Origin: Bradyrhizobium sp. Leo170
GTDB taxonomy: Bacteria; Pseudomonadota; Alphaproteobacteria; Rhizobiales; Xanthobacteraceae
Assembly (NCBI RefSeq): GCF_004296405.1
Contig: NZ_PSRR01000054.1
Coordinates: forward strand, 1 to 34,433
Direction: 5' to 3'
Length of the DNA: 34,433 bases
Under the pieces are notes generated by a model, which was not told the DNA's origin, did no database searches, and worked only from the letters and a program-made list of their open reading frames with translations. Numbering within the stretch: position 1 is the first letter of the stretch; every line of letters begins with the position of its first letter. Made by a program: the position numbers and the translations under genes. Below, piece by piece: positions 7,621 to 16,200 of the stretch.

Positions 7621-8483
7621 TGCGCGATTTTTCTTCCGATCACCGCTGGCTGTCGCTGAACACGGCGACGGTCCGCAAGCAGGGCAATCTGGTCGAGATC
7701 ATCGAGGCCTGTGCGCGCCACGGCATCCGCGCCATCGATCCCTGGCGCGACCAGGTCGCAGGCGTTGGCCTCGAGCGTGCCGTGCGCGCGGTGCGCGACG
7801 CCGGGCTCGAATTGTCAGGCTATTGCCGCGGCGGCATGTTCGTCGCGGACGCTGCGCGTCAGGTTGAGGCGCGCGACGACAACCGCCGCGCGGTCGACGA
7901 GGCCGCCGCGCTCGGCGCCTCCTGCATCGTGCTTGTGGTCGGCGGCCTGCCGCAATATTCGCGGCCGGGTAGCGCGGCCTCAAAGGACATCGTGGCAGCG
8001 CGCACGCAGGTGCATGACGGCATCGCCGAGATGCTGGAATATGCAAGAGGGGCAAAGCTGCCGCTCGCGATCGAGCCATTGCATCCGGCCTATGCCGGCG
8101 ACCGCGCCTGTGTGAACACGACCAAGCAGGCGCTCGACATCTGCGATGCGCTGGACCCGCAGCGCAGCGGCATGCTGGGCGTCGCGCTCGATGTCTATCA
8201 CATCTGGTGGGACCCGGAGTTGATGGGCCAGATCGCACGCGCGGGCAAGGAGCGGTTGCTGGCGTTTCACGTCTGCGACTGGCTGGTGCCGACCAAGGAC
8301 ATCCTCAACGACCGCGGCATGATGGGCGACGGCGTGATCGATATCAAATCGGTTCGCGCGGCGGTGGAAGCGCAAGGGTATGCGGGCTATTCGGAGATCG
8401 AGATCTTTTCCAACGATTGGTGGAGCCGGCCGATGGATGAGGTGTTGCGGACCTGCATCGAAAGGCACCGATCGGTGGTCTGA
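7620..8483 (+). CDS. Sugar phosphate isomerase/epimerase-like TIM barrel (xylose isomerase-like/AP endonuclease 2 fold)
   Basis: This 287-residue protein has the xylose isomerase-like barrel. The expected metal ligands can be picked out: E152 (in AIEPLHP), D191 and H194 (in ALDVYHIWWDP), H217 (in FHVCDW) and E259/E261 (in YSEIEIF). Such enzymes typically use a divalent metal to isomerise or epimerise ketoses, or act as dehydratases on inositol-like compounds. It is the last gene of the operon, with its ATG overlapping the preceding TGA. Downstream lies a perfect hairpin (8487-8566) that may stop transcription. The specific substrate is not readable; the neighbouring Gfo/Idh enzyme makes polyol or sugar-acid chemistry plausible. 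Confidence 0.85.
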   Translation: MRDFSSDHRWLSLNTATVRKQGNLVEIIEACARHGIRAIDPWRDQVAGVGLERAVRAVRDAGLELSGYCRGGMFVADAARQVEARDDNRRAVDEAAALGASCIVLVVGGLPQYSRPGSAASKDIVAARTQVHDGIAEMLEYARGAKLPLAIEPLHPAYAGDRACVNTTKQALDICDALDPQRSGMLGVALDVYHIWWDPELMGQIARAGKERLLAFHVCDWLVPTKDILNDRGMMGDGVIDIKSVRAAVEAQGYAGYSEIEIFSNDWWSRPMDEVLRTCIERHRSVV

Positions 8484-8486
8484 TTG

Positions 8487-8566
8487 GTAGGGTGGGCAAA
8501 GCGAAGCGTGCCCACCATCAACATTCCGCTCGTCATGGTGGGCACGCTTCGCTTTGCCCACCCTAC
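8487..8566. repeat. Perfect 32-bp inverted repeat between convergent genes
   Basis: Arms 8487-8518 and 8535-8566 are exact reverse complements (GTAGGGTGGGCAAAGCGAAG start), with a 16-nt loop. The element fills the space between the convergent TIM-barrel gene (+) and P450 gene (-) and supplies the P450 stop codon (CTA, 8563-8565). A related, imperfect copy lies at 33665-33748. It could act as a two-way transcription terminator. Confidence 0.9.
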
Positions 8567-9798
8567 AAATTCACCTCGCACGGCACGGTCAAAAATCCGC
8601 GGAATCTCACGCGGCCACCGCGTGTTGGCTCGCCGGCAAGCGTGTAATTCGGGAAGCGGGCGAGGAAACGCGAGATCGCGGTGGCGCCTTCGAGTCGCGC
8701 TAGCGCCATCCCTGCGCATTGATGGGCGCCGGTGCCGAAGGCGAGGTGGCGGTTCGGGGTACGCGCGATGTCAAAGCGCTCGGGGTCCGGAAATTGCGCG
8801 GGATCGCGGTTGGCGGCGCCGATGCAGAGCGTCACCGGCGTGCCCGCGGGCATCTTGATGCCGCTGAGCTCGACTTCTTCCACGATCATGCGGTTGCCGA
8901 GCTGGTTCGAGCTCTCATAGCGCAGCATCTCCTCGACCGCGGTCTTGATCAGCTCGGGCTGCGAGATCAGCCGCTGCTTTTCCGCAGGGTAATGCAGCAG
9001 CGTCACCAGGCCGTTGCCGATCAGATTGGTCGTGGTCTCGTGGCCAGCGTTGAGCAGGAAGATGCAATTGTGCAGCAGTTCCTTTTCGGTCAGCCGCTCG
9101 CCATTATCTTCGCCATTATTTTCGCCTTGGATCAGCCGCGTCAGCACGTCGCGTTCGGGATTGCCCGGCTTGGCGCGGCGCCGCTCGACCAGCGTCTCCA
9201 GATAGGCGAGGAAATCCTTCACCGCCTTGTTGCCGCGCGCAAATTGCTCTGATGAGATCACCGGCTCGAGCGCGCCCAGGATTGCGAGCGACCAGTCGCG
9301 CAAGGGACCGCGCTCGTCGTGGGGCACGTCGAGCAGATTGCCGATCACCTCAACCGGGATCGCGGAAGCGAAATCCTCGATCAGCTCGACCTTGTCTTTG
9401 GTGGCGATCGCATCGAGCAGCCCGTCGACCAGGCGGATCAGATCGGGCTCCATCGCGGCGATCGCGCGCGGCGAGAGCGCGCCCATGATCAGCCGCCGCA
9501 CGCGGGTGTGCGCCGGCGGGTCGTTGAAGACGAGGCTCGTGGTGTGATGCTCGTAGAGGAAGGAGTTGCCGTATTTCGGCGAAAACTCCTTCTTCTTGTC
9601 GGAGGAGAACGCTTTCGTGCTCTTGTAGGCGGTGACGAGGTCGTCGTAGCGGGTCAGGAAATAGGAGCCGTTCGGCAGGCGCTTGACCGGCGCGTTATCC
9701 CGCAGTGCACGATAGGTCGGATAGGGGTTGGCATAGAATTCCGGCGTCAACCGTTCGAGGTCGAAACTCTCAGCCAGCTCTCGTGCGTTTCCGGTCAT
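8563..9798 (-). CDS. Cytochrome P450 (soluble bacterial type)
   Basis: This is a 411-residue soluble P450 monooxygenase. The oxygen-activating I-helix motif AGHETT is at 251-256, the K-helix ExxR at E290-R293, and the haem-binding loop FGTGAHQCAG has its thiolate Cys at 361. It has no fused reductase and no membrane anchor, so it would need a separate ferredoxin and ferredoxin reductase, neither of which is in the window. A Gly/Glu/Asn-rich stretch near 226-235 (GENNGEDNGE) comes from a 12-bp tandem repeat. The stop codon lies inside the palindromic repeat at 8487-8566. The gene diverges from the ThDP decarboxylase pair at 9902 across 103 bp. The substrate is unknown. Confidence 0.93.
   Translation of the reverse strand: MTGNARELAESFDLERLTPEFYANPYPTYRALRDNAPVKRLPNGSYFLTRYDDLVTAYKSTKAFSSDKKKEFSPKYGNSFLYEHHTTSLVFNDPPAHTRVRRLIMGALSPRAIAAMEPDLIRLVDGLLDAIATKDKVELIEDFASAIPVEVIGNLLDVPHDERGPLRDWSLAILGALEPVISSEQFARGNKAVKDFLAYLETLVERRRAKPGNPERDVLTRLIQGENNGEDNGERLTEKELLHNCIFLLNAGHETTTNLIGNGLVTLLHYPAEKQRLISQPELIKTAVEEMLRYESSNQLGNRMIVEEVELSGIKMPAGTPVTLCIGAANRDPAQFPDPERFDIARTPNRHLAFGTGAHQCAGMALARLEGATAISRFLARFPNYTLAGEPTRGGRVRFRGFLTVPCEVNL
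9098..9126. repeat. 12-bp tandem repeat inside the P450 gene
   Basis: The units TCGCCATTATCT (9098-9109) and TCGCCATTATTT (9110-9121) are followed by a partial third, TCGCC. They encode the low-complexity GENNGEDNGE segment on the opposite strand, before the I-helix. The repeat is in frame (12 bp), so copy-number change would lengthen or shorten a loop without breaking the gene. Confidence 0.8.
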
Positions 9799-9901
9799 GG
9801 TGCCATACTCTTTTTGAGAACTGATATGCCGTTTTTGTTCTTCCGGAAAGTGCCGCCCGCTTTACAGTTGGCCTGTCTCGCTTATCCCTTCGGAAACGCC
9901 C

Positions 9902-10447
9902 ATGCACGCCCGCACTGAAACTGCCTCCGACAGCCAGCCCGCCTGGCCGGAAGAGATTTTCTCGACATTGCAGCGCTTCGATGTCCGCCAGGTGCCTTAC
10001 GTGCCTGACGCCGGGCATTCGCAACTGATCGACCGCGTGCTCGGCTCCTCCACGATGCGCGGCATTCCGCTGACGACGGAGGAGGAGGGCATAGCACTGC
10101 TGCTCGGCGCCTGGGCCGGCGGCCAGCGCGGCGTGCTGCTGATGCAGTCGAGCGGCGTCGGCAATTGCATCAACATGCTGTCGCTGACGCAGATCTTCCG
10201 CTTTCCGTTCCTGACGCTGGTGACGATGCGCGGGGAATGGGGCGAGTTCAATCCGTGGCAGGTGCCGATGGGGTCGAACACGCAAGCCGCATTCGAGCTC
10301 TGCGGCGTCAAGGTATTGCGGGCGACGCATCCTGAGGAAGTGCGCGAGGTCGTCGAGGCCGGCGCAGCGCAGGCCTATAACGCGTCGACGCCGACCGCCG
10401 TGCTGCTGTCGCAGCGGCTGATCGGGGCAAAGGTGTTCGTGAAATGA
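9902..10447 (+). CDS. ThDP-dependent decarboxylase, alpha (PYR-domain) subunit; sulfopyruvate/phosphonopyruvate decarboxylase-like
   Basis: This 181-residue protein corresponds to the N-terminal pyrimidine-binding domain of ThDP decarboxylases, encoded as its own subunit. The stretch VPYVPDAGHSQLID and the acidic TTEEEG (E60-E62, one of which should be the cofactor-activating Glu) fit, as does LMQSSGVGNCINML. Its length and its partner match the ComD/ComE type of sulfopyruvate decarboxylase, which converts sulfopyruvate to sulfoacetaldehyde; phosphonopyruvate decarboxylase is the close alternative. No sulfolactate, coenzyme M or phosphonate genes are nearby, so the substrate stays open. It overlaps the beta gene (ATGA at 10444-10447). 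A poor TTTACA/TATCCC pair (9861-9888) could be its promoter. Confidence 0.8.
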   Translation: MHARTETASDSQPAWPEEIFSTLQRFDVRQVPYVPDAGHSQLIDRVLGSSTMRGIPLTTEEEGIALLLGAWAGGQRGVLLMQSSGVGNCINMLSLTQIFRFPFLTLVTMRGEWGEFNPWQVPMGSNTQAAFELCGVKVLRATHPEEVREVVEAGAAQAYNASTPTAVLLSQRLIGAKVFVK

Positions 10448-11034
10448 GCAAGGCCAATCTCCTGGACCGCCGCGCGGTCGTCTCTCACCTGCTGAAGGAC
10501 CGTAACGGCGCGATCGCGGTCGGCGGCCTCGGTGCCTCGACCTATGACATCGCCGCCGCCGGCGATGATGACCGCAATTTCTATCTCTGGGGCGCCATGG
10601 GCGGTGCGGTCATGATCGGGCTCGGGCTCGCGCTGGCGCAACCCGAGCTGCCGGTGATCGTCATCACCGGCGACGGCGAGATGCTGATGGGGCTCGGGAG
10701 CATCGCCACCGTCGGCGCGCAGAAGCCCGCCAACCTCTCCATCGTCGTGCTCGACAACGAGGCCTATGGCGAGACCGGCGGACAGGTCAGCCATACTGCC
10801 GCTTCGGTCGACCTGGTCGGTGTCGCCAAGGCCTGCGGCATCGCCGACAGCCGTGCGATCACCACCATGGCCGAGGTCGAAGCGTTCGCACTGTCGCTCA
10901 AGGAAGCGAGCCGCGGTCCGCGCTTCGCCAATGTGAAGATCGACGGCGCCAATCTGGAGCGGGTGCTGTCGAACCGCGACGGCACCTCCATCGTCAACCG
11001 CCTGCGCGGCTCGCTGGGCTACCAGCCGATCTAG
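10444..11034 (+). CDS. ThDP-dependent decarboxylase, beta (PP-domain) subunit
   Basis: This 196-residue partner carries the diphosphate/Mg-binding half of the enzyme. The ThDP signature is clear: GDGEMLMGL from residue 76 through the Asn in VVLDNEAYGETGGQ (N105), preceded by YLWGAMGGA, which lines the cofactor site. With the alpha subunit it should make an active site at the subunit interface, giving a 2-oxo-acid decarboxylase of the ComDE type. Translation is coupled to the alpha gene by a 4-bp overlap. A palindromic repeat follows the stop at once (11043-11131), and nothing further belongs to this operon. Confidence 0.85.
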   Translation: MSKANLLDRRAVVSHLLKDRNGAIAVGGLGASTYDIAAAGDDDRNFYLWGAMGGAVMIGLGLALAQPELPVIVITGDGEMLMGLGSIATVGAQKPANLSIVVLDNEAYGETGGQVSHTAASVDLVGVAKACGIADSRAITTMAEVEAFALSLKEASRGPRFANVKIDGANLERVLSNRDGTSIVNRLRGSLGYQPI

Positions 11035-11042
11035 GGAGTTTT

Positions 11043-11131
11043 GTAGCCCGGGTGGAGCGCAGCGCAACCCGGGATCCCTGAGTCAACGTTGAGAGCGGCC
11101 CCGGGTTACGCTGGCGCTCCACCCGGGCTAC
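11043..11131. repeat. Inverted repeat (hairpin element), GTAGCCCGGGTGGAGCGC family
   Basis: The outer arms GTAGCCCGGGTGGAGCGC (from 11043) and GCGCTCCACCCGGGCTAC (ending 11131) are exact complements; the inner part is imperfect. A second member of the family is at 16455-16541. The remaining gap to 11321 holds a small GGTTGGG/CCCAACC hairpin (11271-11290) and no gene that I can see. Confidence 0.85.
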
Positions 11132-11321
11132 GGCACTCATCCAAATTGCTTGCGACTCGCCCCTCTCCGTGGGAGGTGTAGAGTTCCCGCGTCCGTCGGC
11201 CGCGTGCTTGCCGATTTTTGTCAAGTGTGACATCACGTTATCCTCCTGACGGTACAAGACCTTATCGGGAGGTTGGGGCATGGCCCAACCTTAAGTTCTG
11301 TTTTTGCACTGCCGTAAATTC

Positions 11322-11352
11322 TTGACATTCTTTAAGGTGAGTGATTACTCAC
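11322..11352 (+). promoter_or_regulatory. Promoter and perfect palindromic operator ahead of the TetR/RND operon
   Basis: A consensus -35 TTGACA stands at 11322-11327. The expected -10 position (about 11344-11350) falls inside a perfect inverted repeat, GTGAGT-GATT-ACTCAC (11337-11352). This has the size and symmetry of a TetR-family operator and ends only 4 bp before the TetR start codon. A repressor bound here would block its own promoter and thus the whole downstream efflux operon. Confidence 0.6.
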
Positions 11353-11356
11353 GCGC

Positions 11357-12058
11357 ATGTCTACCCTGCGCATGACAAGTGACTTGCGGCGGCAGTTGAT
11401 TCTGAGCGCCGCCAAGCGATGCTTTGCCCGCCATGGCTTTGCCGGCACCACGACCAAGAGCGTGGCGGCCGCCGCTTCCATTTCGGAAGGGCTGTTGTTC
11501 AAGCACTTCCCCTCCAAGGCGGCGCTTTACGCCGAAATCCTCGCAGAAGAGTGCGAGGCCGACCCCGATCTTGCGCATCTGCTCGGGCTGGAGCCGTCGA
11601 CCGCAACCCTGATCGAACTCGTGAAGGGCATGGTCGGGCATTTCCTGGAGGTATCACAGGGGCCGGACGAGGAGGACGCGCAGCGGATGCGCCTGATGAC
11701 GTCCAGTCATCTCGACGACGGCGAATTCGCGCGGCTTCTTTACGACAAGATCGGCAGCCTGATCGAGCCGACCTTCACCGCGTCGATGGAACGCGCCGTT
11801 GCCGCCGGCGACGCCACCCGCATCGGCAGCGTGCCGCTCAATCTGTTCTGGTTCGCGCACCATGTCGTGCTGATGTCGGCGCTGACGCGGCTGCCGACGA
11901 CGCCGTGCCTCACCTACGGCGACGCTCCCGACCTCGAGCGCCAGATTTGCGAATTCATCCTGCGCGGCATCGGGCTCACCGAAGCCGCGATTTCCTTTTA
12001 TTTGAACCGTCAGCCGTCACCGAGCCGGGGACAATCGGTAACAGCAGAAAGTGCATGA
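11357..12058 (+). CDS. TetR family regulator of the adjacent RND efflux genes
   Basis: This 233-residue TetR protein has an N-terminal HTH domain (about residues 8-58, including GFAGTTTKSVAAAASISEG and LLFKHFPSKAALY) and a divergent C-terminal sensing domain. The frame closes upstream at 11342, so the start is ATG 11357 or ATG 11372; neither has a good ribosome binding site, and the operator sits directly upstream, so a very short or absent leader is possible. The gene is co-directional with the adaptor gene, 1 bp ahead of its ATG, whereas efflux repressors are more often divergent. It should repress itself and the pump until a ligand binds; this is inferred from the operator and gene order. 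Confidence 0.9.
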   Translation: MSTLRMTSDLRRQLILSAAKRCFARHGFAGTTTKSVAAAASISEGLLFKHFPSKAALYAEILAEECEADPDLAHLLGLEPSTATLIELVKGMVGHFLEVSQGPDEEDAQRMRLMTSSHLDDGEFARLLYDKIGSLIEPTFTASMERAVAAGDATRIGSVPLNLFWFAHHVVLMSALTRLPTTPCLTYGDAPDLERQICEFILRGIGLTEAAISFYLNRQPSPSRGQSVTAESA

Positions 12059-12059
12059 C

Positions 12060-13253
12060 ATGAACATCGTGACCGAAACCAATATCAAGGGCGAACCGAT
12101 CGATAAAAAGCCGCACAAGCGGCCGGTCAGGATGGGGCACTGGTTCATCATCGTCGGATTGGCGTTGACGCTCGTCGTCGGCGGCCTGGTCTGGTTCAAC
12201 TATTTCCGCGCCAAGATGATCGGCGAGTTCTTCGCCAACATGAAGCCGCCGCCGGTGACGGTGAATGCGGCCGAGGCGAAATCGGAAGTCGTGCCGAACC
12301 TTTTGACCGCGGTCGGCGAACTCGCCGCCGTGCACCAGGTCAACGTCACCTCCGACGTCTCGGGACGCATCACGGATATCCTGTTCACCGCGGGCGCCGA
12401 GGTAAAGGCGGGTGCGCCGCTGGTTCAACTGTTCGACGGGCCGGAGCAGGGCGACCTCGCCAGCTTCAAGGCGCAGGCGACGGTGGCGCAGCTCTCGCTC
12501 GACCGCGCCAAGCAGCTTGCGGCGCGCAATTTCGGGCCGCAGGCCACGGTCGACCAGACCCAGGCCGCGTATGACCAGGCTCTGGCCGGCATTGCCAAGA
12601 CCGAGGCACTGATCTCGCAGAAGCTGGTCCGCGCCCCCTTCAATGGCGAGCTTGGCGTGCGCAGGGTCGAGGTCGGTCAATATCTGACCGCGGGCAATCA
12701 GGTCGTGTCGCTGACCGATCTGTCGATGCTCTACGACAACTTCACGGTGACGGAAAAGGACAGCGGCCAGCTCAAGGTCGGCCAGACTGTTCGCATCAAG
12801 GTCGACGCCTATCCGGATCGCGTCTTCGAAGGCAAGCTGACCACGATCGAGCCGCAGGTCGCGACCGACACCCGCAACATCCGCGTGCAGGCCACCGTCG
12901 CCAATCCGGAAAAGATCCTCAAGCCCGGCATGTTCGCGACCACCACGGTGGTGCTGCCTGACAAGCCGGCGGTGATCACGGTTCCGGAAACCGCGGTCGA
13001 CTACTCGCTCTATGGTGACTCGGTCTACCTGATCACCGAGAAAAAGGAGAACGACGGCAAGACCAGCCTGACGGCGGTGCGTACCTTCGTGCAGACCGGC
13101 AAGCGATTTGGCGGCCGCACCGAAATCGTCCGCGGCCTGAAGGCGGGCGACCGTATCGTAGCGCTCGGTCAGATCAAGCTGCAGTCAGGCGCTGCGGTTG
13201 CGATCTCCACCGAGCCGACGCCGCCGATCCCGGCCGAACCGCCGCGCTACTGA
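12060..13253 (+). CDS. RND efflux periplasmic adaptor (membrane fusion protein, HlyD/AcrA-like)
   Basis: This is a 397-residue adaptor. An N-terminal cytoplasmic stub is followed by one membrane helix (about residues 26-46 in the WFIIVGLALTLVVGGLVWF region). Then come the lipoyl half-motifs (SDVSGRITDILFTAGAEVKAG and LVRAPFNGELGVRRVEVGQY), an alpha-hairpin rich in Ala, Gln and Lys between them, and beta-barrel and membrane-proximal domains. I chose ATG 12060, which has AGAAAG about 9 bp upstream; a GTG at 12051 would be too close to that site and overlaps the TetR stop. The protein connects the pump at 13271 with an outer-membrane channel that is not encoded here. Confidence 0.9.
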   Translation: MNIVTETNIKGEPIDKKPHKRPVRMGHWFIIVGLALTLVVGGLVWFNYFRAKMIGEFFANMKPPPVTVNAAEAKSEVVPNLLTAVGELAAVHQVNVTSDVSGRITDILFTAGAEVKAGAPLVQLFDGPEQGDLASFKAQATVAQLSLDRAKQLAARNFGPQATVDQTQAAYDQALAGIAKTEALISQKLVRAPFNGELGVRRVEVGQYLTAGNQVVSLTDLSMLYDNFTVTEKDSGQLKVGQTVRIKVDAYPDRVFEGKLTTIEPQVATDTRNIRVQATVANPEKILKPGMFATTTVVLPDKPAVITVPETAVDYSLYGDSVYLITEKKENDGKTSLTAVRTFVQTGKRFGGRTEIVRGLKAGDRIVALGQIKLQSGAAVAISTEPTPPIPAEPPRY

Positions 13254-13270
13254 GAAGCAGGACCCCGTAA

Positions 13271-16200
13271 ATGTCCTTCACCGACATCTTCATCAAGCGG
13301 CCGGTCCTGTCGGTCGTCGTCAGCCTGCTGATCCTCCTGATCGGCTTGCGGGCTGCGACCGTGCTCCCGATCCGGCAATATCCGAAACTGTCGAACACCG
13401 TGGTCAACGTCACCACCAGCTATCCCGGTGCGTCGGCCGACCTGATCCAGGGCTTCATCACGACGCCGATCGAGCAGGCGGTCGCCTCGGCCGAAGGCGT
13501 CGACTACATCACCTCGTCCTCGGTGCTCGGCACCTCCACGATCCAGGTTTACATCAAGCTGAACTTCGACCCGAACCAGGCGCTCACCGAGGTGCTCGCC
13601 AAGGTCAACTCGGTCAAATACCTGATCCCGAGGGAATCAAACGATCCGGTCGTCACCAAGACCACCGGCCAGACCACGGCCGTGATGTATCTCGGCTTCT
13701 CCAGCGAGGAGCTGTCAGGATCGGCGATCTCCGATTACCTCACGCGCGTGGTCCAGCCGTTGCTGTCGACGGTTGACGGCGTGGCTTCCGCCGACATCCT
13801 CGGTGGCCAGACTTTTGCGATGCGATTGTGGCTCGACCCGATCAAGATGGCGGGGCGCGGCGTGTCGCCCACGGATGTTGCGCAGGCGATTGCATCCAAC
13901 AACTTCCAGGCTGCCGCCGGCCAGTCCAAGGGCTACTACATCGTCTCCAACGTCTCGACCAACACCGACCTGCGCAACATCGATGAGTTCAAGCGCATGA
14001 TCGTGAAGTCGAGGGAGGGCGGTTTCGTCCGGATGGAGGATATCGCGCAAGTCGAGCTTGCCGCGCAAAGCACGGACGCGAGCGTCGCGTTCAATAGCGA
14101 GCATGCGATCTTCATCGGCATCAACGCGACCCCGCAAGGTAACCCGCTGACCCTTGTGAAGGGCGTCCGCGCCCTGTTCCCGGAACTCGAGCGCAACCTG
14201 CCGCCGTCGTTGAAGATGAAGGTGGCCTACGATTCCACCAAGTTCATTCAATCGTCGATCGACGAGGTGGAGAAGACGCTCGGCGAAGCCGTCGTGATCG
14301 TTATCGTGGTGATCTTCCTATTCCTGGCCTCGATCCGGTCGGTCATCATCCCCGTGGTCACGATCCCGTTGTCGCTGATCGGTGTCTGCAGCCTGATGCT
14401 GGTCATGGGCTTCAGCATCAACCTCCTGACCCTGCTTGCGATGGTGCTCGCGATCGGTCTCGTGGTCGACGATGCCATCGTGGTGGTGGAGAACATCCAC
14501 CGCCATCTTGAGGAGGGCAAGACGCCGGTACAAGCCTCATTGATCGGCGCGCGCGAGATCGTGGGTCCGGTCATCTCCATGACCATCACGCTCGCCGCGG
14601 TGTACGCGCCGATCGGCTTCCTTGGCGGTCTCACCGGTGCGCTGTTCCGCGAATTCGCCTTCACGCTGGCGGGCTCGGTGATCGTGTCGGGCGTGATCGC
14701 GCTGACGCTGTCGCCGATGATGTGCTCGGTGCTCCTGAAGAACACCGAGGAAGGACGTTTCGCGCGGGCGGTCAACCGCGTGTTCGGTTCATTGACGCGC
14801 TGGTACGGCCGCAAGCTCGACCGCTCGCTCGACTACCGGCCGATCACCGGCTTGTTCGCGCTGACCATGCTCGGCCTCGTCGGCTTCCTCTACATGCACA
14901 CGATGAAGGAGCTGGCGCCCGAAGAGGACCAGGGCATCGTGTTCGCGCTGACCAAGGCGCCGAAATACGCCAACATCGACTACGTCGACTTCTACGGCGA
15001 GAAGATGGACAAGGTGTTCCAGAAGTTTCCGGAGACGGATCTGCGCTTTATTCTGAACGGCACGCCGAGTGCGCAAAGCGGCATCGCCGGCATGCTGCTC
15101 ACCCCGTGGGATGAGCGCAAGCGTTCGGCCATTGCGTTGAAGCCGCTGGTGCAGGCGGAACTGTCAAAGATCGAAGGCGTCAACGCCTTCGCCTTCAACC
15201 TGCCGCCGTTGCCAGGTGGTCCGGGCGGCCTGCCGGTGCAGATGGTGATCAATTCGACCGTCAGCTTCCAGGCCATCTATGAGCAGATGGAGAAATTGAA
15301 GGCCGCCGCGCGCAAGAGCGGCATGTTCATCGTCAGCGACAGCGATCTCGATTTCAACCAGCCGGTGGTGCGCGTCCGCGTCGACCGCTCCAAGGCAAGC
15401 GACCTCGGCATCAACATGCAGCAGGTTGGCGCCACGCTGGCCACGCTGCTCGGCGGCAACTATGTCAACCGCTTCAACCTGGAGGGACGTTCCTACCAGG
15501 TGATCCCGCAGGTGCCGCGTGCCGTCCGCCTGTCGCCGGAGGCGCTCGGTGGTTACTACGTGCCGACCAACACCGGGCAGTTGGTGCCGATCTCGACCGT
15601 CGTCTCGATCGAGACGGGCACCGATCCGAACGCGCTGACGCACTACAACCAGCTCAACTCGGCGACGTTCTCAGCGGTGCCGATGCCGGGCGTGACGGTT
15701 GGCCAGGCGGTCGAGTTCCTCGAAGGCGAGGCGAAGAAGCTGCCGGCCGGCTTCGGCCATGACTATCTGGCGGACTCGCGGCAATATGTGCAGGAGGGCA
15801 ACCAGCTCGTCATCACCTTCGCGTTCGCCGTGATCATCATCTTCCTGGTGCTGGCGGCGCAGTTCGAGAGCTTGCGCGACCCGCTGGTCATCATGGTCTC
15901 GGTGCCCATGGCGATCGTCGGCGCCCTGATCCCGCTGTTCTTCGGCGTGGCGACCATGAACATCTACACCCAGGTTGGGTTGCTGACGCTGGTCGGCCTC
16001 ATCACCAAGCACGGGATCCTGATGGTGGAGTTCGCCAACGAGCTGCAGCTCAACGAGGGGCTTGACCGCCGCTCGGCCATCGAGATGTCAGCCCGCATCC
16101 GCTTGCGTCCGATCCTGATGACGACGGCGGCGATGGTCACCGGCCTGATCCCGCTCTTGACCGCATCGGGCGCTGGCGCTGCCAGCCGGTTCTCGATCGG

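Noticed and set aside
11271..11290. Terminator in the spacer before the TetR/RND operon
   Set aside because: The GGTTGGG/CCCAACC hairpin has only 7 bp and no adjacent T run, so it is not called as a feature.
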